Shown here: positions 1 to 9,516 of the stretch, piece after piece
Position numbering within the stretch: position 1 is the first letter of the stretch
Layout of the letters: each line of letters opens with the position of its first letter
Assembly (NCBI RefSeq): GCF_017873245.1
Contig: NZ_JAGGJY010000016.1
Span: 1 to 64,000, forward strand
Length of the DNA: 64,000 bases
Direction: 5' to 3'
Source: Clostridium tertium
GTDB taxonomy: Bacteria; Bacillota; Clostridia; Clostridiales; Clostridiaceae
Notes under the pieces: generated by a model
Databases searched by the model: none
The model's input: only the letters and a program-made list of their open reading frames with translations
Told to the model about the DNA's origin: nothing
Translations under genes and position numbers: made by a program

Positions 1-174
1 TTTAAAAGATTTAACTTTTAATAATGAATACTTATTTATATTTATAAAAAAATCATCATATAAAAAGGGAATATATGATAAATTTATAAGAAAAATATAA
101 AATACTTCTTTAGTTAGAAAAATAGTAAGGATATTAAGTATTGATAGGATATAAATTTTTTTTATAACAATCAC
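1..174 (-). CDS. possible 5' end of an unidentified gene, cut by the left edge
   Basis: On the minus strand a stop-free frame runs from about position 174 off the left edge, giving a hydrophobic, Ile/Leu/Phe-rich N-terminus that could be a membrane segment. A purine-rich AGAAGG lies at 173-178, but no conventional start codon sits at ideal spacing in this frame: GTG at 172-174 overlaps the Shine-Dalgarno and the next in-frame options are ATT or ATA. The stretch is only about 58 codons in very AT-rich DNA, so it may be chance. Sequence left of the window would settle it. Confidence 0.25.
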   Translation of the reverse strand, partial: MIVIKKIYILSILNILTIFLTKEVFYIFLINLSYIPFLYDDFFININKYSLLKVKSFK

Positions 175-323
175 CTTCTAAAGTAAAATAATGTAAAATT
201 AGTAAATAATATATATTATATCATGAATTAATTTATTAGTAATGTTTTAAAGAGTTTAATGGGCTAATAATAATTTTTAATTATAAAATTGAATAGGACT
301 TTATTAAAAATAAATTTGAAGTA

Positions 324-366
324 ATAAAAAATACTGCCAAGTAAATAGATTATTGGCAGTATTTTT
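324..366 (-). terminator. terminator of the LtaS-type gene
   Basis: Inverted repeat AAATACTGCCAA (329-340) and TTGGCAGTATTTT (353-365), with a T-rich tail in the minus direction, directly downstream of the minus-strand sulfatase gene. Confidence 0.8.
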
Positions 367-382
367 ATTCATTTTTATAGTT

Positions 383-2203
383 TTATTTATCAATAACTTT
401 AAAGTAATTTCCTTCAATTATATCATCTGCAATTTTGAATACATCTTTCAAATGGTTTTCTTCATTTGAGTCTTTTGGAGTACCAATAATATCTCCATTG
501 TTTAATATTGTTGCATTTCTATTTGTATTAACTAGGACTCTACCCATAGATGTATTATCAAATTTAGATCTTTCAACACCTAAAAGATAAGAAATTGTAG
601 GTAAGAAATCCACTTGTCCACCAGCTTTAGATATAGTGGTAGCTTTTAAATCTTTATTATAAATTATAAAAGGTATTTTCTTATCATTTTCTTGCCACCA
701 GTTTTCATTTAATGGAGCATCTTTTATTTCTTCTTCATAGAATTTATGAACACCACCATGATCTCCATATATCATTAAAACTGTATTATCTAATTGACCA
801 TTCTTTTCAAGTTCCTCAATAAAAAGCTTTATTGCTTCATCTGCGTATCTTACGCTTTGGAAATAACCACCTAACATATTATCGTCTAATTCCTTAGGTA
901 GATTTAATAACTTTTTATCTTCTGGCATTTCAAATGGACCATGACTTGTTAAAGTAGCAATGAAAGTATAAAATGGTTGATTTTCTGATTTAATCTTATC
1001 TGCAATTTGTTTCAAGTAGGATTCATCAGATAGTCCTGGTCCAATTACTTCATCAATATTAAATTCATTTATATCCCAAAGCTTATCTGCTCCAAACGAC
1101 TTATGAGGTTCAGCCCAATTCCAACTTCCAGGTAATTCTGCATGAGTTGAAATTGTTGTATATCCTTCATTGTTTAATATATTTTGTAAACTATTATATT
1201 TGGTCCAAGGATATGTTGGGAATGTACTAGTTGCTCTGATAGGGAAAATAGATGTATTAACCATCAAATCACAATCAGAGCTGGTTCCAGAATTATTTTG
1301 CTCATAAATATTATCAAAATATAAACTTCCAGAAAGCAGCTTGTTTAAAGTAGGCGTAATTTCTTGTCCATAAACTTTTTTATTTATAACAAAATTTTCT
1401 AATGATTCAACTTGAATTGCAATTAAGTTTTTTCCTTTAAGCATTCCGAAATACTCATTATCTGGAATATCTTCTTTATTATTATTTATCCAAGATTGTA
1501 CATCATTTATATCTGAATCGGATAACTCTTTGTTTCTTCCTACAAAATATTTTAAATCAAACCCATGATAGCCTAAAGGGCTCATATCACTAAATGTTTG
1601 AAAAGGAGCCCAAGATAATCTTAAAAATGATTGTCCAGGTATTCTACCTTTTATATCAATTATATAGTGAGAAATAAAAATAATAAGTGCACTTAATGAA
1701 AATACTATAGCAGTTTTTAAAATTCTTAATGATAATCTTGAATTATCATTATACTTTCTTAATTTATCAAATTTAAATAAGATAAAGAACACTATAAAAT
1801 CTATAACAAATAATAAATCTATAGGTCTAAAGTTTATTAAATTCTTACCAATAGGATTAAATATTTCTGGATGGAGCAAATGTCTAATTGATAAGAATGT
1901 TCCATTATTCCTGTAGTACCAGATATCCGCAATAAATAATAGTGTAATAATTGCATCAATTACTAATGCAGTCCACATTTTACCCTTGTATTTAAATAAG
2001 AACATAATACTTAATATTAATGTTATTATAACTAAATGTGCTCCAATAGCAGGAACTCCAAAATACATAGTGGAAAAATTTATACTAGATGAATTTGTAG
2101 TTCTAAGCATTGAGAGTAAAAGCATAGATTTTGCTTGAAGTATCAATACCATAAGTATAAATAGCCAATTATTTAATACTATTTTTTTAAATTTTTCTTT
2201 CAT
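383..2203 (-). CDS. LtaS-family lipoteichoic acid synthase / phosphoglycerol transferase
   Basis: A membrane-anchored alkaline-phosphatase-fold enzyme expected to polymerise glycerol-phosphate from phosphatidylglycerol on the outer membrane face. At 606 aa it has the usual LtaS size. The first ~200 residues hold about five hydrophobic segments; the extracellular sulfatase domain follows. Visible catalytic features are Glu266 in IQVESLENF (metal ligand position), Thr307 in SGTSSDCDL (the phosphoglycerol-accepting Thr) and Asp481-His482 in YGDHGG (metal ligands). It starts at ATG with GGAGG about 7 nt upstream and is a single-gene transcript. Clostridia often carry several paralogues, so whether this is the main LTA synthase, a primase or a paralogue cannot be decided here. 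Confidence 0.88.
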   Translation of the reverse strand: MKEKFKKIVLNNWLFILMVLILQAKSMLLLSMLRTTNSSSINFSTMYFGVPAIGAHLVIITLILSIMFLFKYKGKMWTALVIDAIITLLFIADIWYYRNNGTFLSIRHLLHPEIFNPIGKNLINFRPIDLLFVIDFIVFFILFKFDKLRKYNDNSRLSLRILKTAIVFSLSALIIFISHYIIDIKGRIPGQSFLRLSWAPFQTFSDMSPLGYHGFDLKYFVGRNKELSDSDINDVQSWINNNKEDIPDNEYFGMLKGKNLIAIQVESLENFVINKKVYGQEITPTLNKLLSGSLYFDNIYEQNNSGTSSDCDLMVNTSIFPIRATSTFPTYPWTKYNSLQNILNNEGYTTISTHAELPGSWNWAEPHKSFGADKLWDINEFNIDEVIGPGLSDESYLKQIADKIKSENQPFYTFIATLTSHGPFEMPEDKKLLNLPKELDDNMLGGYFQSVRYADEAIKLFIEELEKNGQLDNTVLMIYGDHGGVHKFYEEEIKDAPLNENWWQENDKKIPFIIYNKDLKATTISKAGGQVDFLPTISYLLGVERSKFDNTSMGRVLVNTNRNATILNNGDIIGTPKDSNEENHLKDVFKIADDIIEGNYFKVIDK

Positions 2204-2533
2204 ATGATTTCCTCCGAAATAAACTATTTCTTTTCAACTTATTTTATCTTAAATATAGAATTAACGCCATATAAAAATTATTATGTCAAAAAAAAGTAAT
2301 ATTCAACTTTAACAAGTATTATATTTACTCTTTTAAATTACAAATGTATAATTATTCTAAAGGAGGAATTTTTAGAATTATTAGAAAAATATAACATTAT
2401 ATAATGAGGGTGATAATTAGTAGGGTGAAAAAATAAAGTTCATAAATTATTGACGGAAAAAGTAGAAAAATATTGCTAGAATATACAATGTGATTTATAA
2501 AAATTAAATAATTTAATTTAGGGAGGAATCATT
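2204..2533. promoter_or_regulatory. divergent promoter region between the LtaS and OPT genes
   Basis: A 330-bp gap. On the plus strand TTGCTA (2473-2478), a 17-bp spacer and TATAAA (2496-2501) form a credible sigma-A promoter for the OPT gene, whose GGGAGG ribosome site is at 2521-2526. Around 2353-2375 an inverted repeat (ATTCTAAA / TTTAGAAT) encloses a Shine-Dalgarno-like GGAGG that precedes no gene. I see nothing else definite. Confidence 0.5.
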
Positions 2534-4492
2534 ATGTCACAAAAAAATAAGCTCTCTCATGATGCTTATGGTGGAATAAGTGGAGAAAATTACACGCCTT
2601 ATATTTCAGTTAAGGATGCATTGCCAGAGTTAACTATAGTATCCATAGTAGTTGGATGCATATTTGCAGCAGTTTTTGCAGCTGCAAATGTATATTTAGC
2701 ATTAAAGGTAGGTATGACTATTGCAGCTATAATACCTACATCAATACTTGGGACAGCCCTATTATATGCCTTTGGACGAAAAAGTATTTTAGAATCAAAT
2801 ATGGTAGCAGGAATAGCAGGAATAGGAGAATCTTTAGCTGGAGGTATCGTATTTACATTACCTGCTATCGTTATATGGAATGGAGATATTACATTATTAC
2901 AAATAGTTACTATTACTATTCTAGGAGGGATCTTAGGGATTTTATTTGTTATTCCTCTAAGAAAATATCTAATGGTTGAAGAACACGGAAAGCTAGCATT
3001 CCCAGAAAGTATGGCTGCATCTGAAGTTCTTGTTAACTCAACAGTAGGTGGTACTGGGCTTAAAAGTGTTATAACTGGTTTAACTGGTGGTGGAATATAT
3101 AAATTTTTATCAGGTGGATTATTGTTATGGTCTGAAAGTCCTACATGGATGATAAACATGTCACAAAACGGTAAATCTATATTTCAAAGTATGTTTGGAG
3201 TTGATGCTTTAGCTTCACTTCTAGGCGTTGGTTTTATAGTTGGAACAGAAGCTGCTCTTTATATGTTTGCAGGCGGTGCAATAGCTTATTTTGGACTTAT
3301 ACCATTAATTAAATTTTTTGGCGATGGAGCTGTCAATGCAGTATTCCCAGCAACTGTTCCAATTGCAGAGATGACTGCAAGTGCTATAAGGGGAGAATAT
3401 ATAAGATATATTGGTGCTGGAGCTGTTGCAGCAGGCGGATTTATAAGCCTTGGAAAATCAATTCCAATAATAGTTAAATCAATGAAAGCTGCTTTTTCAG
3501 GAATGAAGGCTTCAGGGGGAGATGTAAAAAGAACAGATAAAGACTTACCAATGACTTGGGTTATTGGAGGTGCAGCATTAGTATTTCTGTTGTCTTGGTT
3601 GTTACCGATTACAGGTATCCATCCAATAGGAGCTTTATTAGCAGTATTATTTTCATTTTTATTTTCTGTTGTATCTGCAAGAATATGTGGAATTATTGGA
3701 GCATCTAACAATCCAGTATCTGGTATGACAATAGCAACTTTATTGTTTATAACTGGAATTTTAAAAGCTATAGGAGTTGTTGGCAATAGGGGGATGATAA
3801 TGGCTTTACTCGCTGGTGCTATAGCTTGTGTTGCAACTGCTGTTGCAGGAGGAACTTCCCAAGCTTTAAAAACTACATTTATTTTAGGAGGAACTCCTAA
3901 AAATATAGAAATTGGATTAATTATGGGGTTGATAGTATCAGCAATTGCTGGAGGAGCTGCAATGCTATTATTAATCAATATCTATGGTATTGGTGGAGAA
4001 GCTGGTCTTCCGGCACCACAAGCAACTCTAATGTCAATGGTTGTCCAAGGTGTTATGGATGCACAATTACCATGGACTTTAGTTCTAGTAGGAGCTGCAA
4101 TAGGTATTGCAATTGAAATATTAGGCCTACCTGTATTACCAGTTGCATTAGGCATATACTTACCAATAAATTTAAGCGTTGGTATTTTAGCTGGTGGTAT
4201 AATTAGAGTAATAGTAGATAAGAAATTTAAACATGACGAAGAAGTTAAGAAAGAAAAAGTTGAAAAAGGTATATTAATTTCTTCAGGATTAGTTGCTGGA
4301 GATGCCTTGATTGGTATTTTAGTAGCGGGGTTAACAGGATTTGGAATTAATGAAGTTGTTGGAATAGGTCCTAAGTTATTACCTGTATTGGCTGAAAGTA
4401 AAGAATTTGCTTTAGTTATGTTTTTAATTTTAACTTATTTAGTATATAAATATATTATAAGTGATAAGAAAAAGGAAAGTAAGGCTAATTAA
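2534..4492 (+). CDS. OPT family oligopeptide transporter
   Basis: A polytopic membrane protein of 652 aa, almost wholly hydrophobic with about 14-16 predictable helices, matching the OPT family of proton-coupled peptide (or metal-chelate) importers. Characteristic stretches include the N-terminal DALPELTIVSIVVGCIF, the Gly-rich AGIAGIGESLAGGIVFTLPA and the central GASNNPVSGM motif. The C-terminus ends in a charged cytosolic tail. The gene is followed 17 nt later by a PqqD-like gene and probably cotranscribed with it. Substrate cannot be read from sequence. The start has GGGAGG 7 nt upstream. Confidence 0.9.
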   Translation: MSQKNKLSHDAYGGISGENYTPYISVKDALPELTIVSIVVGCIFAAVFAAANVYLALKVGMTIAAIIPTSILGTALLYAFGRKSILESNMVAGIAGIGESLAGGIVFTLPAIVIWNGDITLLQIVTITILGGILGILFVIPLRKYLMVEEHGKLAFPESMAASEVLVNSTVGGTGLKSVITGLTGGGIYKFLSGGLLLWSESPTWMINMSQNGKSIFQSMFGVDALASLLGVGFIVGTEAALYMFAGGAIAYFGLIPLIKFFGDGAVNAVFPATVPIAEMTASAIRGEYIRYIGAGAVAAGGFISLGKSIPIIVKSMKAAFSGMKASGGDVKRTDKDLPMTWVIGGAALVFLLSWLLPITGIHPIGALLAVLFSFLFSVVSARICGIIGASNNPVSGMTIATLLFITGILKAIGVVGNRGMIMALLAGAIACVATAVAGGTSQALKTTFILGGTPKNIEIGLIMGLIVSAIAGGAAMLLLINIYGIGGEAGLPAPQATLMSMVVQGVMDAQLPWTLVLVGAAIGIAIEILGLPVLPVALGIYLPINLSVGILAGGIIRVIVDKKFKHDEEVKKEKVEKGILISSGLVAGDALIGILVAGLTGFGINEVVGIGPKLLPVLAESKEFALVMFLILTYLVYKYIISDKKKESKAN

Positions 4493-4509
4493 ATTATTGG
4501 AGAATAATA

Positions 4510-4860
4510 ATGTTTAATAATAGTAAAAAGCAAGAAAACTTCTTGTTGTATATACCAGTAAAGAAACACAAGGCTTTTGAAGAAAAAAATAATAGAGTAT
4601 ATTTGATATTTCATCATGATAAATTAATAGAAAAAATAGCTAGAAAGTTATTTAAAAAGCCGGCTATTACTGATATAGAACTAGATGAATTAGGAAGTGA
4701 AGTCTGGAGATTAATTGACGGTGATAAAAATATTCTTCAAATAGTTGAAAAAATGAGAGGAAAATTTGGAGAAAAATGTGAACCTGTTAATGAAAGATTA
4801 ATTTTATTTATTCGTTATTTAAATAAAAGAAACTGGATAAATTTTAAGAAAAGTATATAA
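4510..4860 (+). CDS. PqqD-like small protein
   Basis: A 116-aa soluble protein. Its centre and C-terminus (ITDIELDELGSEVWRLIDGDKNILQIVEKM followed by a helical segment with LILFIRYLNKRNWI) match the winged-helix fold of PqqD, the peptide-chaperone domain that binds RiPP precursor leaders. No radical SAM enzyme or precursor peptide is nearby, so a RiPP role is not supported. It lies 17 nt after the OPT transporter gene and ahead of a terminator, suggesting an accessory role for that transporter. Family assignment is by motif; function unknown. Confidence 0.7.
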   Translation: MFNNSKKQENFLLYIPVKKHKAFEEKNNRVYLIFHHDKLIEKIARKLFKKPAITDIELDELGSEVWRLIDGDKNILQIVEKMRGKFGEKCEPVNERLILFIRYLNKRNWINFKKSI

Positions 4861-4862
4861 TA

Positions 4863-4897
4863 AAAAGAGCTAGAGGTAAGTATTTCTAGCTCTTTTA
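4863..4897 (+). terminator. terminator of the OPT-PqqD operon
   Basis: Stem AAAGAGCTAGA (4864-4874) pairs with TCTAGCTCTTT (4885-4895), followed by a short T run, immediately after the PqqD-like stop codon. Confidence 0.85.
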
Positions 4898-5169
4898 AGC
4901 TCGTACTCAAATAAATAGGTTTATACTATATAATAACTAAATAAATTTTATTAATAGTAGTGGATGAACTAAGAACCCCGCAACCTACTAAAGTATAATT
5001 TGCTTAAAAATATAAAAAAGTATATTATTCAGGTCTTGAGTATTATATAGGATATGAAGTGAATTCTTTGCAAGCTACAGGATTTGAATCAAATATTTTA
5101 TAGATTAATATAACAATAGTATTAATAATTAAATATAATATATTATCAGTAATTAAAAGGAGTTTTATT

Positions 5170-5356
5170 ATGGAAAGTCCCTAAGCTAACACCTTTAGTA
5201 ATATTTATATTTTGTTCTGCTATAAATGATAATTTAAACTATATAAATTATTTGTATACTAGATATAGAAAAAGGATAGATAACATAAATAACAATGAAA
5301 AAGTTATTAAAGTAAATAAAAATATTCAAGAAGTTTTAAAAGATTTATTTAAATAA
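5170..5356 (+). pseudogene. frameshifted small membrane-type protein gene
   Basis: AAAAGGAG (5155-5162) precedes ATG at 5170, but the frame stops after four codons (M-E-S-P-stop). Removing one C from the CCC at 5179-5181 opens a 61-codon frame ending at TAA 5354-5356: MESPKLTPLVIFIF followed by a polar, Lys/Asn-rich helix ending QEVLKDLFK. Good ribosome site, intact downstream frame and single-base lesion suggest a recently broken gene or a sequencing error. No family recognised. Confidence 0.5.
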
Positions 5357-5455
5357 ATCTACAAATGGCGCAATCTTAGAAGTTTATTTAATATAAAACT
5401 TATTCAATTTCAAGTAAGCTTTATTTCATTAAAAAAGATAATCTCTTATTTCTAT

Positions 5456-5485
5456 AAAGGGAGTCGCGAAACGCGACTCCCTTTT
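5456..5485. terminator. exceptionally strong GC-rich hairpin
   Basis: AAAGGGAGTCGCG (5456-5468), loop AAA, CGCGACTCCCTTT (5472-5484) form a perfect 13-bp stem with T residues at both ends, so it could terminate either strand. It is far more GC-rich than its surroundings and has no gene immediately before it, consistent with a leftover from a deleted element. Confidence 0.7.
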
Positions 5486-5801
5486 AAACCATTGATTTTA
5501 CTTGATTAAAGACGTTTTTAAACTTAAATAGTATTTATATATTCGCAAAAATGAAAGTTCTAATTTGGTAATCTCTTTTATCTACTAATATCAAAATTTA
5601 TTTTGATACAGCCCCTTCTTTATTTAATAAAAAGAAAAATATAAAATTAAATATCTATATAATGTATAAAGGGATAATTATATAAAAATAGCAATTTTGT
5701 TATATTTATTGATGTTATTATACAAGAAATAGTTAGAGATTTATTTTATAATATGCTTGTAGTCAAAATAATAATATGTGAATTCAATTTATCTATTTTA
5801 T

Positions 5802-5886
5802 GTTAATTAAAACAATTAACGTTTAAAATAGGACATATTCAATTATGCAGATTATAGTTGAAACATATATACTATGGAAATAATTA
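5802..5886 (+). promoter_or_regulatory. promoter and possible operator of the GH31 gene
   Basis: A perfect inverted repeat GTTAATT-N5-AATTAAC (5802-5820) lies 38 bp upstream of TTGAAA (5858-5863), which is followed by a 17-bp spacer and TAATTA (5881-5886). The repeat position suits an activator or repressor site; the regulator is unknown. The leader would be very short, since the GH31 start is at 5908. Confidence 0.4.
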
Positions 5887-5907
5887 TTAAGAATAGAGGG
5901 TGATTTA

Positions 5908-8247
5908 ATGTTAGGTAGACTATTAGGCTATGAAGTAAATAATAAAGAAATTAGATTAAAGTATGAAAGAAATGAAGCTACTATAACAATTATTAATGAT
6001 GGGGTTGTTAATTTTTTTGTTCCATTTCACAGAAAAGAGAGAAACTCTAAGGCAGTTGAAAATTTGAATATAGAAAGTTCTAGTTTTTCACTAGAAAAAA
6101 CTGAATATACTTTAAATATATTAACAGAAAAATTAAAAATTGTTGTTAATGATAATTTTAAGATAGATATTTACGATAAAAATGAAAAGGTTTTATGTAG
6201 GGATTATAGGGATACAAGAAATCCATTTAAAAGAAGAGGAAACAATCTTGATCTTGCAGCTGAAGAAGGACATAGTTTAAATGGACATCAAGATTTTAAG
6301 GTTTATGTAGCAAAGACAATGGAAGATGATATGTATTTTTATGGTCTAGGAGAAAGAACAGGATCTTTAAATAAGAAGGGTTATCATTATAAAAATTGGA
6401 ATACTGATGATCCAAGTCCTCATGGAGAAACATTTGAGCAATTATATAAATCAATACCATTTTTAATATCATTAAAAGATGAAGAGGCATTTGGAATATT
6501 CTTCGACAATCATTTTGAAAGTCATTTTGATATGGGAAAAGAAAATTCAGAATACTATTATTTTGGAGCTATAGAAGGTAACTTAGATTATTACTTCATA
6601 TATGGACCAGAAGTAAAAAATGTAGTAAATGAATATACAAAGCTTACAGGAAAAACTCCTCTTCCTCAATTGTGGACATTAGGATATCAACAATGTAGAT
6701 GGTCATATGCACCTAAAGAAAGAGCTTTAGAGATAGCAAAAGCTTTTAGAGATAAGGGGATTCCTTGTGACACATTATATTTAGATATAGATTATATGGA
6801 TGGTTTTAGAGTATTTACTTGGGATAATAAAAAATTTGAAAATCCAAAGGAGTTTATTGATGAGCTTAAGAATATGGGATTTAAAGTTGTTACAATTATA
6901 GATCCTGGTGTAAAAATAGATAAAGAATATAATATATATGATGAAGGAATGAAAAATGACTATTTTGCAAAAGACAAAGACGGAATAGTATATAAAAATA
7001 AAGTTTGGCCAGGAGATTCAGTTTATCCTAACTTTATGAGTTCAGAAGTTAGAAAATGGTGGGCAAAAAATCAAAAGATTATGATGGATGCGGGTGTTTC
7101 AGGAATATGGAATGATATGAATGAACCAGCTAGTTTTAATGGAGCATTACCAGATGATGTAGTTTTTAATGAAGATGGGTTAGAGGTTACTCATAAAGAA
7201 ATACATAATATATATGGGCATATGATGAGTAAATCTACTTATGAAGGAATAAAAGAAAGCACAAATAAGAGGCCATTTGTAGTTACAAGAGCATGCTATG
7301 CAGGCACTCAAAAATATTCAACTATTTGGACTGGAGACAATCAAAGTACATGGGAACATTTGAGAATGTCTATTCCTATGTTAATGAATTTAGGTTTAAG
7401 CGGAATGAGTTTTTGTGGAACAGATGTTGGGGGCTTTGGACATGATTGTACTGGTGAGTTATTAAGTAGATGGGTACAAGTAGGAACATTTACACCATTA
7501 TTTAGGAATCATTCAGCAATGGGAACTAGAGATCAGGAACCATGGGCATTTGATAAAGAAACAGAGGAAATTAATAAAAAATATATAAATCTTCGTTATA
7601 AGTTAATACCTTATCTATATGATTTAATGTGGAAGTGTGAAAATACTGGAGCACCAATTATTAGACCTCTTCTATTTGAATATCAAAGTGATAAGAATAC
7701 TTATGAAGTAAATGACGAATTCCTTTGTGGAGATAGTATTTTAGTATCTCCAGTAGTTGAACAAGGTATGAGACAAAAACTTGTTTACTTACCAAAAGGA
7801 AGTACATGGATAGATTTTTGGACTGGCGAAAGCTATAATGGAGGACAATATATAATAAAAGAATCTCCTTTGAATACTTGCCCTATATTTGTAAAAGCAG
7901 ATTCCATTATTCCAATGAGCATAGAACAAAATTATATTGGTGAAAAAGAGAGTGATGAACTAATTTTAAACCTATATTTAAGCGAAGAAGAAAATGAGTT
8001 TAAATATATTCATTATAATGATGATGGTGAAAGTTTCGAGTATAGAAATGGAATATATAATGAATATGAAATAATTGTATCTAACAATGAAAGCATTGAT
8101 ATAAAATTTATAATAAATAAGAATAATTATATTAAAAAATATTCTAAAGTTAAGTTTATAATAAATAATTTAAAAACAAATAAGAAAATAACATTAAACG
8201 GTAAAGAAGTTAGCTTAAATAATAATTCTATAGAAATGAATATATAA
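5908..8247 (+). CDS. glycoside hydrolase family 31 alpha-glucosidase
   Basis: A retaining exo-acting alpha-glycosidase of 779 aa, the normal GH31 length. The N-terminal beta-sandwich (~1-230) precedes a (beta/alpha)8 barrel with the hallmark GIWNDMNEPA; Asp403 in it is the expected nucleophile, and Asp477 in WTGDNQSTW the acid/base. The C-terminal beta domains run from ~600. No signal peptide is seen, so it should act in the cytosol on imported maltose or isomaltose-type oligosaccharides. It is monocistronic with its own promoter and terminator and no sugar transporter beside it. Exact linkage specificity (maltase, isomaltase or alpha-xylosidase) is not readable. Confidence 0.92.
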   Translation: MLGRLLGYEVNNKEIRLKYERNEATITIINDGVVNFFVPFHRKERNSKAVENLNIESSSFSLEKTEYTLNILTEKLKIVVNDNFKIDIYDKNEKVLCRDYRDTRNPFKRRGNNLDLAAEEGHSLNGHQDFKVYVAKTMEDDMYFYGLGERTGSLNKKGYHYKNWNTDDPSPHGETFEQLYKSIPFLISLKDEEAFGIFFDNHFESHFDMGKENSEYYYFGAIEGNLDYYFIYGPEVKNVVNEYTKLTGKTPLPQLWTLGYQQCRWSYAPKERALEIAKAFRDKGIPCDTLYLDIDYMDGFRVFTWDNKKFENPKEFIDELKNMGFKVVTIIDPGVKIDKEYNIYDEGMKNDYFAKDKDGIVYKNKVWPGDSVYPNFMSSEVRKWWAKNQKIMMDAGVSGIWNDMNEPASFNGALPDDVVFNEDGLEVTHKEIHNIYGHMMSKSTYEGIKESTNKRPFVVTRACYAGTQKYSTIWTGDNQSTWEHLRMSIPMLMNLGLSGMSFCGTDVGGFGHDCTGELLSRWVQVGTFTPLFRNHSAMGTRDQEPWAFDKETEEINKKYINLRYKLIPYLYDLMWKCENTGAPIIRPLLFEYQSDKNTYEVNDEFLCGDSILVSPVVEQGMRQKLVYLPKGSTWIDFWTGESYNGGQYIIKESPLNTCPIFVKADSIIPMSIEQNYIGEKESDELILNLYLSEEENEFKYIHYNDDGESFEYRNGIYNEYEIIVSNNESIDIKFIINKNNYIKKYSKVKFIINNLKTNKKITLNGKEVSLNNNSIEMNI

Positions 8248-8252
8248 AAAAT

Positions 8253-8292
8253 AAAAGCTAGTAGAATTAGAAATATCTACTGGCTTTTATTT
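8253..8292. terminator. bidirectional terminator between GH31 and nitroreductase genes
   Basis: AAAAGCTAGTAGA (8253-8265) pairs with TCTACTGGCTTTT (8276-8288), with a T-rich tail on the plus strand and A-rich start serving the convergent minus gene. Confidence 0.8.
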
Positions 8293-8334
8293 AAGTATTT
8301 AGTTTTTTATTTATATATAAAATTAAATGGTATA

Positions 8335-8991
8335 TTATTTAACAAATTCAACTACATCTTCAAAAGCTCTTCTAGTTTTAGGGGCAGGATTTTCATTTCT
8401 ATATCCTAATGCTAGCATACATGATATGTTAAAGTGATTAGTATCTAGAAGATTTCTATCACTTAATATTTTTGTAACAGCTTTAGCATCATATCCACCT
8501 ATAGTGCATGAATCAATTCCAATTAAAGCTGAAGTAGTTAGCATTGTACCAAGTGCAATGTATACTTGTTCTCTTGAATAATGCTTTATTTCTTTTTCAT
8601 TATTTTTAAATCTATTATCATTTACATCTTTTATCATCTTTAACATTATATCTGCAACTTCTTTTGGTAAATGTTTATCTTCATTGAATAATTTATTTAA
8701 ATATTTAGAATCTGCTTTTAAATCATTTGCTGCTCTATTTAAAAGTATTACTAAATGGCTACAAGAAGGAATTTGTTTTTTGCCACCTAAAGCAACGGCA
8801 GCTAATTCATTTTTTAAGTCTTCATTAGATATAACCAAGAATTTCCAAGGTTCAATACCAATTGAGCTTGGAGATAATCTACCACTTTCAAGTATTAAAT
8901 TTAAGTCTTCATCGTTGATTTTTTTATTTTTATCAAATTCTTTACAAGCATATCTATTATTTAAAGCATTTAAAATTTCAGTATTGTTCAT
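8335..8991 (-). CDS. nitroreductase family FMN oxidoreductase
   Basis: A 218-aa flavoprotein of the NfsB/nitroreductase superfamily that would reduce nitro compounds or quinones with NAD(P)H. The N-terminal RYACKEFDKNKKI followed by LILESGRLSPSSIGIEPWKFLVI is the FMN-binding signature, and GIDSCTIGGYD the second nucleotide-contact region. It is divergently arranged with an HxlR regulator, the classic layout in which the regulator senses electrophiles or quinones and controls the reductase. It starts at ATG with GGAG upstream. Physiological substrate unknown. Confidence 0.88.
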   Translation of the reverse strand: MNNTEILNALNNRYACKEFDKNKKINDEDLNLILESGRLSPSSIGIEPWKFLVISNEDLKNELAAVALGGKKQIPSCSHLVILLNRAANDLKADSKYLNKLFNEDKHLPKEVADIMLKMIKDVNDNRFKNNEKEIKHYSREQVYIALGTMLTTSALIGIDSCTIGGYDAKAVTKILSDRNLLDTNHFNISCMLALGYRNENPAPKTRRAFEDVVEFVK

Positions 8992-9103
8992 ATTAAACTC
9001 TCCTTTATTAATTAATATTTATAAACTTTACAATTTAAATTATAATATATAAAGTAGTATAATGAATAAGATATCTCAAAACAAGTAGGCAAGTTTTCTT
9101 TAG

Positions 9104-9125
9104 TTAGTTACAAAAAAGTAAGTAA
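9104..9125. promoter_or_regulatory. candidate HxlR operator
   Basis: Near-palindrome TTAGTTAC-A6-GTAAGTAA (one mismatch in eight) between the divergent nitroreductase and HxlR genes, just ahead of the HxlR ribosome site. Position suggests autoregulation; binding is inferred. Confidence 0.4.
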
Positions 9126-9138
9126 TGGAGGCTAAATT

Positions 9139-9483
9139 ATGAGTAATTATATTGAAAAAAAAGAAATAAACGAAGAAGATGTTAAATATGCTTTAGATAT
9201 ATTATCAGGAAAGTGGAAACTAAAAATAATGATAGAAATTTGGAAAAATGAAAGCATACGTTTTAATCAATTAGAAAAAAATGTAGATGGTATATCTAGT
9301 TTAATGCTAACAAGATGCCTTCGTGAACTTGTTGAATATAAAATAATAGAAAGAAAACAATTTAATGAAATACCTCCACATGTAGAGTATTCTTTAACAA
9401 AGCTTGGAAAATCTATTTGTCCAATAATACATTCATTAGAAGAGTGGGGAAATAAGGTTAAAAGTGAAATTAATAAAAAATAA
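9139..9483 (+). CDS. HxlR-family winged-helix transcriptional regulator
   Basis: A 114-aa DNA-binding protein with the full HxlR domain: LDILSGKWKLKIMIEIW, then RFNQLEKNVDGISSLMLTRCLRELVEYKIIER as recognition helix and wing, and a C-terminal dimer helix. Family members such as YodB/HypR sense thiol-reactive electrophiles through an N-terminal Cys. Here the only cysteines are in RCLREL and SICPII, so sensing, if any, would use another position. It most likely controls the divergent nitroreductase gene and itself. Confidence 0.87.
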   Translation: MSNYIEKKEINEEDVKYALDILSGKWKLKIMIEIWKNESIRFNQLEKNVDGISSLMLTRCLRELVEYKIIERKQFNEIPPHVEYSLTKLGKSICPIIHSLEEWGNKVKSEINKK

Positions 9484-9516
9484 TGTATATTTAAAATGTT
9501 TTTTTGTGAATTCAGG

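Larger units (their letters stand above)
4898..5907. other. 1-kb degraded intergenic stretch
   Basis: No intact gene on either strand. It contains a frameshifted short gene (5170-5356), a very strong GC-rich hairpin (5456-5485) and, near 5602-5620, the string TTTGATACAGCCCCTTC, which resembles the outer end of some IS elements but has no partner end or transposase nearby. The rest is AT-rich sequence with scattered stops. It reads like a site of past insertion and decay. The GH31 promoter lies at its right end. Confidence 0.5.

Noticed and set aside
2599..3978. Two long minus-strand frames (2599-3159, 3286-3978) opposite the OPT gene
   Set aside because: They are antisense to a clear membrane transporter, have no ribosome sites and give unconvincing Pro/Ile/Ala-rich products.
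8684..9052. Plus-strand 122-codon frame opposite the nitroreductase gene
   Set aside because: Antisense shadow of a well-supported gene.
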